DNA from: Flavobacterium akiainvivens
Lineage (GTDB): Bacteria > Bacteroidota > Bacteroidia > Flavobacteriales > Flavobacteriaceae
Reading direction: 5' to 3'
DNA length: 64,000 bases
Assembly: GCF_001278115.1 (NCBI RefSeq)
Contig: NZ_LIYD01000005.1
Span: 3,125,716-3,189,715 of the forward strand
A program made the translations under genes and the position numbers. The notes beneath the pieces were generated by a model that saw nothing but the letters and a program-made list of their open reading frames with translations, ran no database searches and was not told where the DNA came from. This document shows, piece after piece, positions 36,001-44,595 of this stretch (positions are counted from its first letter, which is position 1; each line of letters begins with the position of its first letter).

Positions 36001-36008
36001 TATCTTTG
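36001..36008 (+). promoter_or_regulatory. Promoter -7 box (TATCTTTG) for gltX
   Basis: Exact TAnnTTTG match 24 nt before the ATG. The -33 region falls inside the right arm of the period-8 repeat. Confidence 0.6.
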
Positions 36009-36032
36009 CACCTTTAAACAAATCTATTAGCC

Positions 36033-37547
36033 ATGTCAAGACCGGTACGCGTGCGTTTTGCACCCAGCCCTACAGGCCCGTTGCACATTGGCGGTGTGCG
36101 CACTGCCCTTTTTAATTACTTATTTGCCAAAAAACACGGCGGTACTTTTTACCTGCGTATTGAAGATACCGACCAAAACCGCTTTGTGCCCGGCGCTGAA
36201 GAATATATTGTAGAAGCCCTTAACTGGCTGGGCATACCGTTTGACGAAGGTGTGGGTGTAAACGAAAAGTTTGGCCCTTACCGCCAGAGTGAGCGTAAAG
36301 AAATGTATGCACAATATGCACAGCAGCTTATTAACAGCGGCTGGGCGTATTATGCTTTTGACAGCGCTGAAAAGCTTGACGAACTGCGCAAAGCCGATGA
36401 AGCCGAAGGCAAAACGTTTATATACAACCATGCGACCCGTGGAACACTGGATAATTCATTGAGCCTTCCGGCAGAAGAAGTGCAAAAGCGCATACAGGCC
36501 GGCGAGGATTATGTTATCCGTTTTAAGATACCTGCCGGAGAAACGTTGTTTTTACACGATATTATCCGTGGGGATATAAAGTTTGATACTAACCTGCTTG
36601 ATGACAAGGTGTTGTTTAAAAGCGATGGTATGCCAACGTATCACCTGGCCAATATTGTAGACGACCACCTTATGGAAACCTCTCACGTTATCCGTGGAGA
36701 GGAATGGCTGCCAAGTATGCCGCTGCACGAATTACTGTATAAGGCTTTTGGATGGGATGCACCACAGTTTGCACACCTTCCGCTTATACTTAAGCCTGTG
36801 GGCAACGGCAAGCTGAGCAAGCGCGATGGCGATAAGCTGGGCTTCCCGGTTTTCCCGCTGCAATGGAATAATGCCGACGGAACATCGTCTATGGGTTACC
36901 GTGAGCAGGGCTTTTTACCTGAGGCAGTGGTAAACTTCCTGGCGCTGCTGGGCTGGAACCCGGGCACTGAGCAGGAACTCTTTACGCTTGATGAACTGGT
37001 GCAGCTGTTTGACCTTGAGCGTGTGCATAAGGCAGGCGCCAAGTTTGACCCGGAGAAGAACAAGTGGTTTAACCACCAGTATTTCCAAAGGGCAGATAAC
37101 CACGTACTGGCTACTGAACTGAACCACCACCTGGTTGAACAGGGTATTAACAAGTCTATAGAAGTTGTTGAAAAAGTGGTAGGCCTTGTTAAAGAGCGTG
37201 CCACTTTTGCCAGTGAACTTTGGGCATTAAGCGACTACTTTTTTGTTACGCCATCATCTTTTGAAGAAAAAGCAGTAGCAAAACAATGGAAGCCCGAAAC
37301 CGGTGCCATACTTAAAGAACTGGCTGATATTTTGGTAAACACGCTTGATTTTACATCTGCCAATACAGAAAGCGTTGTAAAGGCCTGGATTGAACAAAAA
37401 GGCCTGGGTATGGGTAAAGTTATGCCTCCGCTGCGTTTAGCGCTTGTAGGCGATTTAAAAGGCCCCCACCTGTTTGATATCATCGAGATAATAGGCAAAG
37501 AAGAAACCATAGGCAGGATAAACAAAGCTGCCGAAGTTTTAGGATAA
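36033..37547 (+). CDS. gltX: Glutamyl-tRNA synthetase
   Basis: 504-aa class I aminoacyl-tRNA synthetase charging tRNA-Glu. The HIGH-type motif is APSPTGPLHIGGVRTALFNY near residue 10 and the KMSKS-type motif is KLSKRDGDK near 266. Catalytic-core and anticodon-binding parts are full length. A GlnRS gene is also present at 42.7 kb, so glutaminyl-tRNA is made directly and GltX need not be non-discriminating. Followed by a strong bidirectional terminator. Confidence 0.97.
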   Translation: MSRPVRVRFAPSPTGPLHIGGVRTALFNYLFAKKHGGTFYLRIEDTDQNRFVPGAEEYIVEALNWLGIPFDEGVGVNEKFGPYRQSERKEMYAQYAQQLINSGWAYYAFDSAEKLDELRKADEAEGKTFIYNHATRGTLDNSLSLPAEEVQKRIQAGEDYVIRFKIPAGETLFLHDIIRGDIKFDTNLLDDKVLFKSDGMPTYHLANIVDDHLMETSHVIRGEEWLPSMPLHELLYKAFGWDAPQFAHLPLILKPVGNGKLSKRDGDKLGFPVFPLQWNNADGTSSMGYREQGFLPEAVVNFLALLGWNPGTEQELFTLDELVQLFDLERVHKAGAKFDPEKNKWFNHQYFQRADNHVLATELNHHLVEQGINKSIEVVEKVVGLVKERATFASELWALSDYFFVTPSSFEEKAVAKQWKPETGAILKELADILVNTLDFTSANTESVVKAWIEQKGLGMGKVMPPLRLALVGDLKGPHLFDIIEIIGKEETIGRINKAAEVLG

Positions 37548-37549
37548 AC

Positions 37550-37579
37550 AAAAAGCCTCCCAAATTTGGGAGGCTTTTT
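37550..37579. terminator. Bidirectional intrinsic terminator
   Basis: A 30-bp perfect palindrome with A/T tails on both sides separates gltX from the convergent barrel-protein gene. Confidence 0.93.
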
Positions 37580-38248
37580 TTATCTGTTAAAGAAATAGTA
37601 GGTAAATGTAATTGATGCAAAATCATCTTTACCACCAATATTTATGGCCCCGGTATTTGTATCAAGCTTTCTATACGGGCTGTTTATAGCAAAATTGTAG
37701 CGAAAGTTAAGCTCCATGTTGTTATGGTACACATTTAGGCCCACTGTGGCAAATGCATTAAGGTGCTCACCTTTAACTGACGATATTTTCATGTTACCTG
37801 CCGGATAATCATACGGGTAAAGCTCATAATACATGCTTTCTTTTTCGGGCATAGTAAAATTATTGATGTAGGTAACCGTTGGCCCGGCATGCAGGCCAAA
37901 CGTAATGTTTTCTTTTTTAAGGCGCAGCAGGTCATAATAATACAAAGCCGATAACCCCACACGCTTACTGTTAAACTTAATCCATTCCGGGTCGTTTTGC
38001 CTCATGTCCTGCCCATAAAATTTGGTATTGAACCATATAAAGCTGCCTTCAAACACTAAATCTGATTTTTTAGAAAGCCTGAACCCCTTTACTAACCCGG
38101 CAGATAAACCCGTGCCTGATTTAGAAGTTATAAACGTGGGGCTTGCATAATATTCGTTTATGCCGGCAGTAAGGCCAAAGGTGCGTTTATTTTGTGCAAA
38201 TAGACAAAATGCTTGTAAACAAATGCCCAGGAGGAGAAATTTTTTCAT
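37580..38248 (-). CDS. Outer-membrane beta-barrel protein (hypothetical)
   Basis: 222 aa with a signal peptide (about 1-18, CLFAQ) and a body of alternating aromatic/hydrophobic strands ending in Phe/Tyr residues (SITFTYYFFNR at the C-terminus), as usual for an eight-strand outer-membrane barrel. Strands such as LVFEGSFIWFNTKF and MELNFRYNFAIN fit. No specific family assigned (PorT-like or generic porin-like families are possible). Divergent from the lipoprotein gene next to it, with about 55 bp between. Confidence 0.72.
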   Translation of the reverse strand: MKKFLLLGICLQAFCLFAQNKRTFGLTAGINEYYASPTFITSKSGTGLSAGLVKGFRLSKKSDLVFEGSFIWFNTKFYGQDMRQNDPEWIKFNSKRVGLSALYYYDLLRLKKENITFGLHAGPTVTYINNFTMPEKESMYYELYPYDYPAGNMKISSVKGEHLNAFATVGLNVYHNNMELNFRYNFAINSPYRKLDTNTGAINIGGKDDFASITFTYYFFNR

Positions 38249-38276
38249 GTTGAGAAGTTCTGAACGGCAAATATCA

Positions 38277-38284
38277 TATTTTTG
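38277..38284 (+). promoter_or_regulatory. Promoter -7 box (TATTTTTG)
   Basis: Exact TAnnTTTG match 19 nt before ATG 38303, which supports that start over the upstream TTG. Confidence 0.55.
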
Positions 38285-38302
38285 CGGCTAAATATTCTTC
38301 TC

Positions 38303-39088
38303 ATGAAAAAAAAAATTCTGCTGTTTTCATTGCCATTAGTGCTAACATCATGTGGTGTTGAAAATATTATTACTGCTACTCCGCTTGTAACTACTTTTGA
38401 AGCCATCAATATTCAGGATACCCATGCCGAAATAGGTGGCGAGGTATATAACGATGCCGGTAGCCGCGTAACCGAAAACGGAGTGGTATTAAGCACTACA
38501 TCTGCACTGCCTACTGTTAACGACATTAAAGTTGTTGCCGGAACAGGAGAGGGTGTATTTTATGGGGTGTATGATGAGCTACAGGATAATACCACCTATT
38601 ATTACAGGGCTTTTGGCACTAACAGCAACGGTACAGGATATGGCGAGGTTGTTACCTTTACTACACTGCCGTCTTCGTGCAGCCCGGAGCTGGATAACCA
38701 GATAGCTACAGGAACGGCAACACTTACGGTTAACGATGTGGTAAAAGAAACCAGCTGGCTTAATTATGATAACGGTAATATACAGTATTTTACAGAGCCA
38801 CTTGCCAATAATACCGTGGTTACCCTACAGTTTTATGAAACACACCAGCAACCGCCGGCAACAGGAACCTACTCTACAACACAAATATTTAAGAATGAAG
38901 ATACCCCCTCTGTATGGAAGGTAAGGATATTATTTAGCACCAATGGCCAGGACAACAGCGGTACCCTTGCCCCTGACGGCGAATTTGTTTTTGTTGAAAA
39001 CAACAACGGCACCATAACCTTTACATTTTGCGATACTTACATAAACAGCCAGTATAGCCTAAACGGAAAGTTTACTTACATACCTTAA
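38303..39088 (+). CDS. Lipoprotein with fibronectin-III-like domain
   Basis: 261-aa lipoprotein. I chose ATG 38303 because the promoter box covers the alternative upstream TTG and because the signal peptide begins there (MKKKILLFSLPLVLTSC, lipobox Cys17). Residues about 28-120 resemble the FN3-like domain common in Bacteroidota surface lipoproteins (GSRVTENGVVLSTT, then YYYRAFGTNSNGTGYG). The C-terminal 130 residues form a second beta-rich domain that I do not recognise. Probably surface-exposed. A terminator follows. Confidence 0.75.
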   Translation: MKKKILLFSLPLVLTSCGVENIITATPLVTTFEAINIQDTHAEIGGEVYNDAGSRVTENGVVLSTTSALPTVNDIKVVAGTGEGVFYGVYDELQDNTTYYYRAFGTNSNGTGYGEVVTFTTLPSSCSPELDNQIATGTATLTVNDVVKETSWLNYDNGNIQYFTEPLANNTVVTLQFYETHQQPPATGTYSTTQIFKNEDTPSVWKVRILFSTNGQDNSGTLAPDGEFVFVENNNGTITFTFCDTYINSQYSLNGKFTYIP

Positions 39089-39098
39089 AACCAAACAG

Positions 39099-39127
39099 AA
39101 GCCTCCCAAATGCGGAGGCTTTTTTTA
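39099..39127 (+). terminator. Intrinsic terminator
   Basis: Stem AAGCCTCC/GGAGGCTT with a 7-nt loop and a T7 tail, 10 bp after the lipoprotein stop. Confidence 0.92.
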
Positions 39128-39245
39128 TGGCCCTGATATTACCTTTACATAATGTTTTGCAGTTATTGGTAACATTTACACAAATTGTGCGTATAATATA
39201 TACACACTATTGTGTTAGTACTTTAAATCCAACAATCAATACATT

Positions 39246-40241
39246 ATGGAAAGCATTCCTATTTACATTGTTCTTTTTATTTTAGTAGTAATCTTTTTCT
39301 CGTCGTTCTTTACCGTTAAACAGCAAACGGCTGTGGTGGTAGAACGTTTTGGTAAATTCCTTTCGGTGCGCCAGGCGGGCTTACAGCTTAAAATTCCGGT
39401 GGTAGATAAAATAGCCGGCAAGATTAACCTTAAAATCCAGCAGCTTGATGTTATTATTGAAACCAAGACCAAAGAGAACGTGTTTGTAAAAATGAAGGTT
39501 TCAGTACAGTTTAAGGTAATACAGCAAAAAGAATATGAGGCATTCTACAAGCTGCAATACCCGCACGACCAGATAACCAGCTACGTGTTTGACGTAGTGC
39601 GTGCCGAGGTGCCCAAACTTAAACTTGATGATGTTTTTGAGCGTAAAGACGATATAGCCATTGCTGTAAAACGCGAACTTAACGAAGCCATGACCACCTA
39701 TGGTTATGATATTATAAACGCCCTGATTACCGATATTGACCCGGACCCGCAGGTAAAACACGCCATGAACCGCATTAACGCGGCCGACCGTGAGAAATCA
39801 GCTGCTGAATATGAGGCTGAAGCACAACGCATTCGTATAGTAGCAAAAGCTAAGGCTGAGGCCGAAAGCAAAAGGCTACAGGGACAGGGTATTGCAGACC
39901 AGCGCCGTGAAATTGCACGCGGCCTTGTAGAAAGTGTTGATACCCTTAACCAAGTGGGTATTAACAGCCAGGAGGCATCGGCACTAATTGTGGTAACGCA
40001 GCATTATGACACACTACAGGCCATAGGCGGCGACACTAACAGTAACCTTATACTACTGCCTAACTCGCCACAGGCGGCAAGCGATATGCTTAATAACATG
40101 ATTGTTTCTTTTGCGGCAAGCGGACAGGTAAACAACAGCATGCAGAAACCGCGTAAGGATAAAGACAAATCAGGATATAAAAAGCCTGACTACAAAAACC
40201 CCGATGAAACCGGTACAGCACCTGAAAATACTGAGGTATAA
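39246..40241 (+). CDS. SPFH/Band 7 domain protein (QmcA/stomatin-like)
   Basis: 331-aa membrane-anchored protein. Single N-terminal hydrophobic segment (about 4-22), SPFH domain about 25-190 (QQTAVVVERFGKFLSVRQAGLQLKIP, then ALITDIDPDPQVKHAMNRINAADREK), a helical coiled region rich in Glu, Ala and Lys (about 185-235), and a flexible Lys/Asp-rich tail. Stomatin-like proteins form membrane microdomain scaffolds and regulate proteases such as HflB or partner with NfeD. No NfeD gene is adjacent here. Confidence 0.88.
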   Translation: MESIPIYIVLFILVVIFFSSFFTVKQQTAVVVERFGKFLSVRQAGLQLKIPVVDKIAGKINLKIQQLDVIIETKTKENVFVKMKVSVQFKVIQQKEYEAFYKLQYPHDQITSYVFDVVRAEVPKLKLDDVFERKDDIAIAVKRELNEAMTTYGYDIINALITDIDPDPQVKHAMNRINAADREKSAAEYEAEAQRIRIVAKAKAEAESKRLQGQGIADQRREIARGLVESVDTLNQVGINSQEASALIVVTQHYDTLQAIGGDTNSNLILLPNSPQAASDMLNNMIVSFAASGQVNNSMQKPRKDKDKSGYKKPDYKNPDETGTAPENTEV

Positions 40242-40245
40242 TTAT

Positions 40246-40276
40246 AAAAAGGCTTTCAATACTGAAAGCCTTTTTT
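40246..40276 (+). terminator. Intrinsic terminator after the SPFH gene
   Basis: 13-bp stem (40246-40258 with 40263-40275), 4-nt loop, T-rich 3' side. Confidence 0.93.
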
Positions 40277-40351
40277 GTTAAATTAGCGTTTTAGATTAAA
40301 CTTCGGCACAGATTGTGAATCTAAACCGGTAAACAATAAAATTATAGCATT

Positions 40352-40672
40352 ATGAATAAAAAAGTTTTTGCCCTGCTGCTTATGGCAGGATTATTTACCA
40401 CCGCAGGAGCTGTGGCACAGGAAAAAGTGATAAAGGGAGAAAGGCTTCAAAAAGCTAAAGATGCTTTTGAAGATATTGATACCGATAAAGACGGAAAAAT
40501 TAGCAAGGCTGAGGCCGAAAAAGGCCCTAAGGGATACCTTAATGAACATTTTGCAGAGATAGATACAAACAAAGATAACTTTGTTGAAAAGCCGGAATTA
40601 AAAGCTTACCTGAAAGACAAAAAAGAATTCAGGCAAGATAAAAAAGCTGTTCTTAAGCCTAAACAAAAATAA
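40352..40672 (+). CDS. Secreted EF-hand protein
   Basis: 106 aa with a signal peptide (about 1-22, AVAQE) and two EF-hand loops: DTDKDGKISKAE near residue 45 and DTNKDNFVEKPE near 74. The Ca2+ ligands at loop positions 1, 3, 5 and 12 are present. In the second loop position 6 is Asn instead of Gly, which is tolerated. The C-terminus is very basic (KKAVLKPKQK). A periplasmic calcium-binding protein; role unknown. Flanked by terminators on both sides. Confidence 0.85.
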   Translation: MNKKVFALLLMAGLFTTAGAVAQEKVIKGERLQKAKDAFEDIDTDKDGKISKAEAEKGPKGYLNEHFAEIDTNKDNFVEKPELKAYLKDKKEFRQDKKAVLKPKQK

Positions 40673-40693
40673 GCCACTGCTTAAATAATAGAA

Positions 40694-40722
40694 AAAGCCG
40701 TACTGTTAATAAGTACGGCTTT
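40694..40722. terminator. Intrinsic terminator between convergent genes
   Basis: 11-bp stem (40694-40704 with 40712-40722) and a 7-nt loop between the EF-hand gene and the converging small membrane protein gene. Confidence 0.85.
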
Positions 40723-40741
40723 AATGTTTTAGGGTAGTTTC

Positions 40742-40987
40742 TTACCAAAAGAAAATGCCCATTATAACAGATAACGCTATAAAGCCCAGCCCTATATAAA
40801 ACCTTACGTTGCTTTTGCCTTCGTTTTTATTGCGGATGAATTTTCTGGTTGCAAATATAAATGCACCGGCTCCTACTAAAGCTATACACCAAACAGGCAG
40901 CCACTTACTGAAAGTAGGCATTAAAATAAGGACAAACATAGCATAGGCGTTAGCTATTTTATCTTCTAAAAGTATTTCCTGTTTCAT
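40742..40987 (-). CDS. Small membrane protein (hypothetical)
   Basis: 81 aa with two to three hydrophobic segments (about 12-27, 29-45 and 62-80) and a short positive loop (RKFIRNKNEGKS). No family recognised. Its ATG follows the stop codon of the 46-aa gene upstream by 2 nt, so the two form an operon driven by the promoter box at 41152-41159. Confidence 0.6.
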   Translation of the reverse strand: MKQEILLEDKIANAYAMFVLILMPTFSKWLPVWCIALVGAGAFIFATRKFIRNKNEGKSNVRFYIGLGFIALSVIMGIFFW

Positions 40988-40989
40988 AA

Positions 40990-41130
40990 TTACCTGTTTT
41001 GCAGCTTTTGCCTGTTGTTAATGTACTTGATAACTTTTACCATAAAATAAATAAAGAATACTGCCAGCAGTATATTAAACAGCTGCCAAAAAAATAGGCT
41101 TATGCTAAAATCAGTGATTATTGTTTCCAT
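40990..41130 (-). CDS. 46-aa single-pass membrane peptide
   Basis: A short gene encoding 46 residues: an N-terminal METIITDFSISL, a hydrophobic helix of about 20 residues (about 12-34), then a strongly basic tail (KVIKYINNRQKLQNR). An exact TATATTTG promoter box lies 22 nt upstream, and the next gene starts 2 nt after its stop, which supports a genuine gene. Function unknown; the helix plus basic tail layout is common in small regulators of membrane complexes. Confidence 0.6.
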   Translation of the reverse strand: METIITDFSISLFFWQLFNILLAVFFIYFMVKVIKYINNRQKLQNR

Positions 41131-41151
41131 AGAGGATATGCTTGGTTACAG

Positions 41152-41159
41152 CAAATATA
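41152..41159 (-). promoter_or_regulatory. Promoter -7 box (TATATTTG) for the small-protein operon
   Basis: Exact TAnnTTTG match on the minus strand, 22 nt before the ATG at 41130. It starts next to a CTnAG repeat arm. Confidence 0.55.
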
Positions 41160-41163
41160 GTAA

Positions 41164-41265
41164 AAAGCTACTAAGCTCCTGAGACGCTTAATTACTTAGC
41201 TTTAAATACAATAAAAAAGCCATACTTGTGCAGTACGGCTTATATGCTTAGTGGCTAAGAAGCTT
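41164..41265. repeat. CTnAG period-8 inverted repeat enclosing a terminator
   Basis: Left arm 41164-41202 and right arm 41246-41265 are inverted arrays of 8-bp units (CTnAG plus 3 nt). Between them (41212-41241) an AAGCC/GGCTT hairpin reads on the minus strand as a terminator with a T6 tail for the preceding three-gene operon. Confidence 0.8.
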
Positions 41266-41267
41266 TC

Positions 41268-41507
41268 TTAAAAAATCTTCTTGAAAATCCAGGTAAGGGC
41301 AGCGCTCTTAATAGGCCCGCTAAAGGCCCCTAAAAGCTTTGCAACCCTCATGGGCTTCTCACCTACTATATTTTCAACTGTAAGGCTGTCTTTAGCCTCA
41401 TTAAGGTCTTTTTTAAAGCGGGCATAGGCCAGGTCTTTCTCAAGCTTTAAAATTTCGAGGTCCTGGTTTATTTCGGCAAAGCTGTTGTATATCTTAGTAA
41501 CGGGCAT
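41268..41507 (-). CDS. Small hypothetical protein of the YtxH operon (possibly DUF6327)
   Basis: 79 aa. The N-terminal half is helical and charged (FAEINQDLEILKLEKDLAYARFKKDL); the C-terminal half is more hydrophobic (AKLLGAFSGPIKSAALTWIFKKIF). In size and pattern it resembles the DUF6327 family of flavobacteria that sits beside YtxH and holin-like genes; I am not certain of that number. It begins 2 nt after the holin-like gene stop and its stop is followed by a terminator, so it is the last gene of the operon. Confidence 0.6.
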   Translation of the reverse strand: MPVTKIYNSFAEINQDLEILKLEKDLAYARFKKDLNEAKDSLTVENIVGEKPMRVAKLLGAFSGPIKSAALTWIFKKIF

Positions 41508-41509
41508 GG

Positions 41510-41866
41510 CTATTCGTATTTTTTAAATAACATTTTAGAGAAGGTGGCAATAAGCGGGCCTTCTACAATCTTATCCTGAACCTTGTAAATTACAATGGCC
41601 ATAATAAGGTATATAAAACCTACTGCCAAAAAGCCCAGTGCAAAATTATCAAACCAGTAGCCAAAGGCCAGCGCCAGCGCTATTGAAAAGAAAAGGGTAA
41701 CTATAACCAGCATGGTGGCAAGCAAAAACAGCTTGAGCATCATGGCTGTAGACTTCATGAGCAGCTTAAAGCCCCAAAGCTTGTAATACTTCAGGTTAGC
41801 ATCAATAAGCCTTTTAGCCTCATTTTTTAAGTCTTCTGCGTTTTCCTTTATCTCTTCAAATGCCAT
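41510..41866 (-). CDS. Phage holin family / Holin-X-like membrane protein
   Basis: 118 aa with an amphipathic N-terminal helix (about 1-30, rich in Glu and Lys) and two strong membrane segments (about 42-68 and 75-98), matching the small two-helix family called phage holin family (Actinobacterial Holin-X, DUF1469). These are cell-envelope proteins, not phage lysis genes. Middle gene of an operon with YtxH (15-bp gap) and a 79-aa gene (2-bp gap). Confidence 0.78.
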   Translation of the reverse strand: MAFEEIKENAEDLKNEAKRLIDANLKYYKLWGFKLLMKSTAMMLKLFLLATMLVIVTLFFSIALALAFGYWFDNFALGFLAVGFIYLIMAIVIYKVQDKIVEGPLIATFSKMLFKKYE

Positions 41867-41881
41867 AGCGGTGGTTTATAA

Positions 41882-42211
41882 TTATGCCTTAGCAGCGTTT
41901 TTAGCTCCTTTTTTAAGCTCTTCAAGCTTGCGCTCAAGTGTGGCAATTACATCATCGGCCTCATCTTTAGCGCTTGTTACAAGGCTGTCAAGGCTACTCT
42001 CAAGGTCTTGCTTGGCATGGCCAAATTTGCTTTTAACGGTTTCGGTAAGCTCGGCAAGCTTGTCTTTAATTTCATCTGCCTTGGTGCTTACACCGTCTTT
42101 AATTTTTTTACGTGTTTTAGATCCTGAATCAGGTGCGAATAAAATGCCTATTGCAGCACCCACAGCAGCACCTGCAAGTACTGCTACAATTGTTCCGGTT
42201 TTACCAGCCAT
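41882..42211 (-). CDS. YtxH domain protein
   Basis: 109 aa starting at ATG 42211 (MAGKTGTIVAVLAGAAVG). The longer frame upstream begins without a good start and would place a non-conserved stretch before the hydrophobic helix. The typical YtxH N-terminus GAAIGILFAPDSGSKTRKKI is visible, followed by an apolipoprotein-like amphipathic helix rich in Lys, Glu and Ala. YtxH proteins are general-stress envelope proteins. First gene of the three-gene operon. Confidence 0.82.
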   Translation of the reverse strand: MAGKTGTIVAVLAGAAVGAAIGILFAPDSGSKTRKKIKDGVSTKADEIKDKLAELTETVKSKFGHAKQDLESSLDSLVTSAKDEADDVIATLERKLEELKKGAKNAAKA

Positions 42212-42335
42212 AATATTAGTTTTTTGAATTAATAATTTACGTTGATGAATCAATATTATAAAGATAGCGCATTTTAACATTTGTAGGATGTTAAATGACC
42301 GTTAACGTAACGCTAAAGATTGCAAAAATTAAAAT

Positions 42336-42354
42336 AAGCCCGTTTGGCGGGCTT
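42336..42354 (-). terminator. Small hairpin, candidate terminator
   Basis: AAGCCCG/CGGGCTT stem, 5-nt loop, followed on the minus strand by TATTTTAATTTTT. It lies in the 533-bp spacer between glnS and ytxH and may end transcription reading through from glnS. Confidence 0.65.
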
Positions 42355-42494
42355 TTGCAGGATAGTTGGAGGCTTTGTATTTCTTACAAAAAAGAATGAA
42401 GCAGGATGGATTTATGAGGGTCGGTTTTAATAATTATAAATTATAATATACTTATTTTTAATTGATTTTATTAATAATAGAGTAAGTCTATTGG

Positions 42495-42741
42495 AAAGCT
42501 CCTTAGCTGCTAAGCTTCTTAGCCACTTAGAATTTTTGGGAATAAAAAAACCGGAAGGGTTGCTTCCGGTTTTGTATGACTTAAAAAGATTGCTTCGTCG
42601 TTCCTCCTCGCAATGACTGCCACCCCGCCCTACGGGCACCCCCCCAAGGGAGGGGAATGCTCACTCAGTTGCGCTTCGACAGGCTCAGCGTGACAAACCT
42701 CATAAACTAAGTGGCTCATAAGCTAAGAAGCTTAGCAACTT
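42495..42741. repeat. CTnAG period-8 inverted repeat enclosing other elements
   Basis: Outer arms 42495-42530 and 42707-42741 are inverted CTnAG arrays. Between them are the glnS terminator (42547-42573), a GATTGCTTCG...AATGAC element (42588-42617), a C-run/G-run element (42622-42656) and a CTTCGACAGGCTCAGCGTGAC element (42672-42696). No gene is visible between 42212 and 42744. Confidence 0.78.
42547..42573 (-). terminator. Intrinsic terminator of glnS
   Basis: 11-bp stem (42547-42557 with 42563-42573), 5-nt loop and a T7 run on the minus strand. Confidence 0.88.
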
Positions 42742-42744
42742 CCT

Positions 42745-44430
42745 CTACTCTTTTGCTTCAAGCTTTGCCCATGTATCGCGCAGGCCTACTGTTTTGTTAA
42801 ATACCAGCTGTTCTGCATTGGTATCAGTATCTACACAGAAATAGCCAAGGCGCTGAAACTGATAGCGTTCGCCGGCTTCAGCACTTTTAAGCGATGGTTC
42901 AAGGTAGCCGGTTATAACCTGTAGCGAATCGGGGTTTATGTAGGTTTTAAAGTCTACTTCTTTATCGCCGTCAGGGTTTTCATGTGTAAATAAACGGTCA
43001 TATAGCCTTACTTCTGCTTTAACGGCATGTTGTATGCTAACCCAGTGTATGGTACCTTTTATCTTGCGAAGGCTGGCTTCAGAGCCGCTGCCACTGCGCG
43101 AATCAGTATCATAGGTAGCGTGGATTTCGGTAATGTTCCCATCGGCATCCTTAACAACGCTCTCACCTTTAATAATGTAGGCGTTTTTAAGGCGTACTTC
43201 CTTACCCAGTGTAAGGCGGAAATACTTGCTGTTGGCATTTTCCATAAAGTCTTCGCGCTCTATGTACAGCTCACGGCTAAAGGGCACTTCACGGAAACCT
43301 GCTGACTCATCTTCAGGGTTGTTTTCGGCTTCAAGCCACTCTTCCTGTCCTTCAGGATAGTTAGTTATTACCAGCTTAACCGGGTCAAGCACGGCCATAA
43401 CACGTGATGCGGTTTTATTTAAATCTTCACGTACACAGAATTCTAACACGCTAACATCTACCAGGTTGGTGCGCTTAGCAATACCAATGGTATCGGCAAA
43501 ATTACGTATTGAATTTGGCGTGTAACCCCTTCTCCTCATACCACTAATGGTGCTCATGCGTGGGTCGTCCCATCCGGTAACATATTTTTCCTGTACCAGT
43601 TGCAGTAATTTACGCTTGCTCACAACGGTATGGCTCAGGTTACGGCGTGCAAATTCGCGCTGTTTAGGGCGTGTTTTTGTGTTGTCGTATATCTGGTCAA
43701 GGAACCAGTCATACAGTTCCCTGTGCATAAGGAATTCAAGCGTACAAAGCGAGTGCGATACTGCCTCAAGGTAGTCGCTTTCGCCATGGGCCCAGTCATA
43801 CATAGGGTATATTTTCCACTTCTCGCCGGTGCGGTGGTGGTGCTTGTGCAGTATGCGGTACATAATAGGGTCGCGCATAAGCATGTTGCTGCTGGCCATA
43901 TCTATTTTAGCACGCAATACGTGTGTACCTTCTTCAAAATCACCGTTTTTCATGCCTTCAAAAAGGGCAAGGTTTTCGTCTACACTACGGTCGCGGTACG
44001 GGCTGTGTGTGCCCGGTGTGTTTGGCGTGCCTTTTTGTTTGGCCATGTCTTCAGATGACTGGCTGTCTACATAGGCTTTACCTTTTTTAATGAACTCAAC
44101 GGCCCACTGGTACAGCTCCTGGAAATAATCAGAGGCATACAGCTCTTTATCCCATGTAAAGCCCAGCCACTCTACGTCTTTTTTAATAGCATCTACATAC
44201 TCCTGCTCTTCTTTGGCAGGGTTTGTATCGTCAAAACGCAGGTTTACAGGGGCGTTGTACTTAAGCCCAAGGCCAAAATTAAGGCATATTGAACTGGCGT
44301 GGCCCACGTGCAGGTAGCCGTTTGGCTCGGGCGGAAAGCGAAAACGCAGCTTATCGGCACCAAAGCCCGCAGCCAGGTCTTCTTCTATTATTTGTTCTAT
44401 AAAATTGAGTGAACGCTCTTCGGTAGACAT
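42745..44430 (-). CDS. glnS: Glutaminyl-tRNA synthetase
   Basis: 561-aa class I aminoacyl-tRNA synthetase for glutamine. [15 protein letters not shown] near residue 29 contains the HIGH-type motif; [22 protein letters not shown] near 215 and VVSKRKL near 270 (KMSKS type) follow, then the beta-barrel anticodon-binding domain (about 340-550) with [21 protein letters not shown]. Full length. The promoter box TATCTTTG lies 20 nt upstream, next to a CTnAG repeat that also forms the 5' flank of folB. Confidence 0.96.
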   Translation of the reverse strand: MSTEERSLNFIEQIIEEDLAAGFGADKLRFRFPPEPNGYLHVGHASSICLNFGLGLKYNAPVNLRFDDTNPAKEEQEYVDAIKKDVEWLGFTWDKELYASDYFQELYQWAVEFIKKGKAYVDSQSSEDMAKQKGTPNTPGTHSPYRDRSVDENLALFEGMKNGDFEEGTHVLRAKIDMASSNMLMRDPIMYRILHKHHHRTGEKWKIYPMYDWAHGESDYLEAVSHSLCTLEFLMHRELYDWFLDQIYDNTKTRPKQREFARRNLSHTVVSKRKLLQLVQEKYVTGWDDPRMSTISGMRRRGYTPNSIRNFADTIGIAKRTNLVDVSVLEFCVREDLNKTASRVMAVLDPVKLVITNYPEGQEEWLEAENNPEDESAGFREVPFSRELYIEREDFMENANSKYFRLTLGKEVRLKNAYIIKGESVVKDADGNITEIHATYDTDSRSGSGSEASLRKIKGTIHWVSIQHAVKAEVRLYDRLFTHENPDGDKEVDFKTYINPDSLQVITGYLEPSLKSAEAGERYQFQRLGYFCVDTDTNAEQLVFNKTVGLRDTWAKLEAKE

Positions 44431-44449
44431 AGTATTTTTATAAGTTGGG

Positions 44450-44457
44450 CAAAGATA
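44450..44457 (-). promoter_or_regulatory. Promoter -7 box (TATCTTTG) for glnS
   Basis: Exact TAnnTTTG match on the minus strand. The -33 region falls inside the CTnAG repeat arm that starts at 44464. Confidence 0.6.
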
Positions 44458-44463
44458 AAAAAA

Positions 44464-44590
44464 AGGTGCTTAGGTACTAAGGTTCTGAGGTGCTTAGTGA
44501 CTTAATTTTTGCTGAGTACCTTAGTATCTAAGAACCTTAGCACCTTTCTAAAAAACTCAGTACCTTAGCGCCTCAGAACCTTAGTACCTA
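44464..44590. repeat. CTnAG period-8 repeat between divergent genes glnS and folB
   Basis: Left arm 44464-44503 (units such as GGTGCTTA, GGTACTAA, GGTTCTGA) pairs with inverted arrays 44511-44548 and 44556-44590. The last array stops 5 bp before the folB ATG. This copy is 5' to both genes, unlike most others, which follow stop codons. Confidence 0.85.
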
Positions 44591-44595
44591 AAAAA

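Noticed and set aside
42427..42639. 70-aa minus-strand frame
   Set aside because: It runs through a terminator, a CTnAG array and a dispersed repeat; not a gene.
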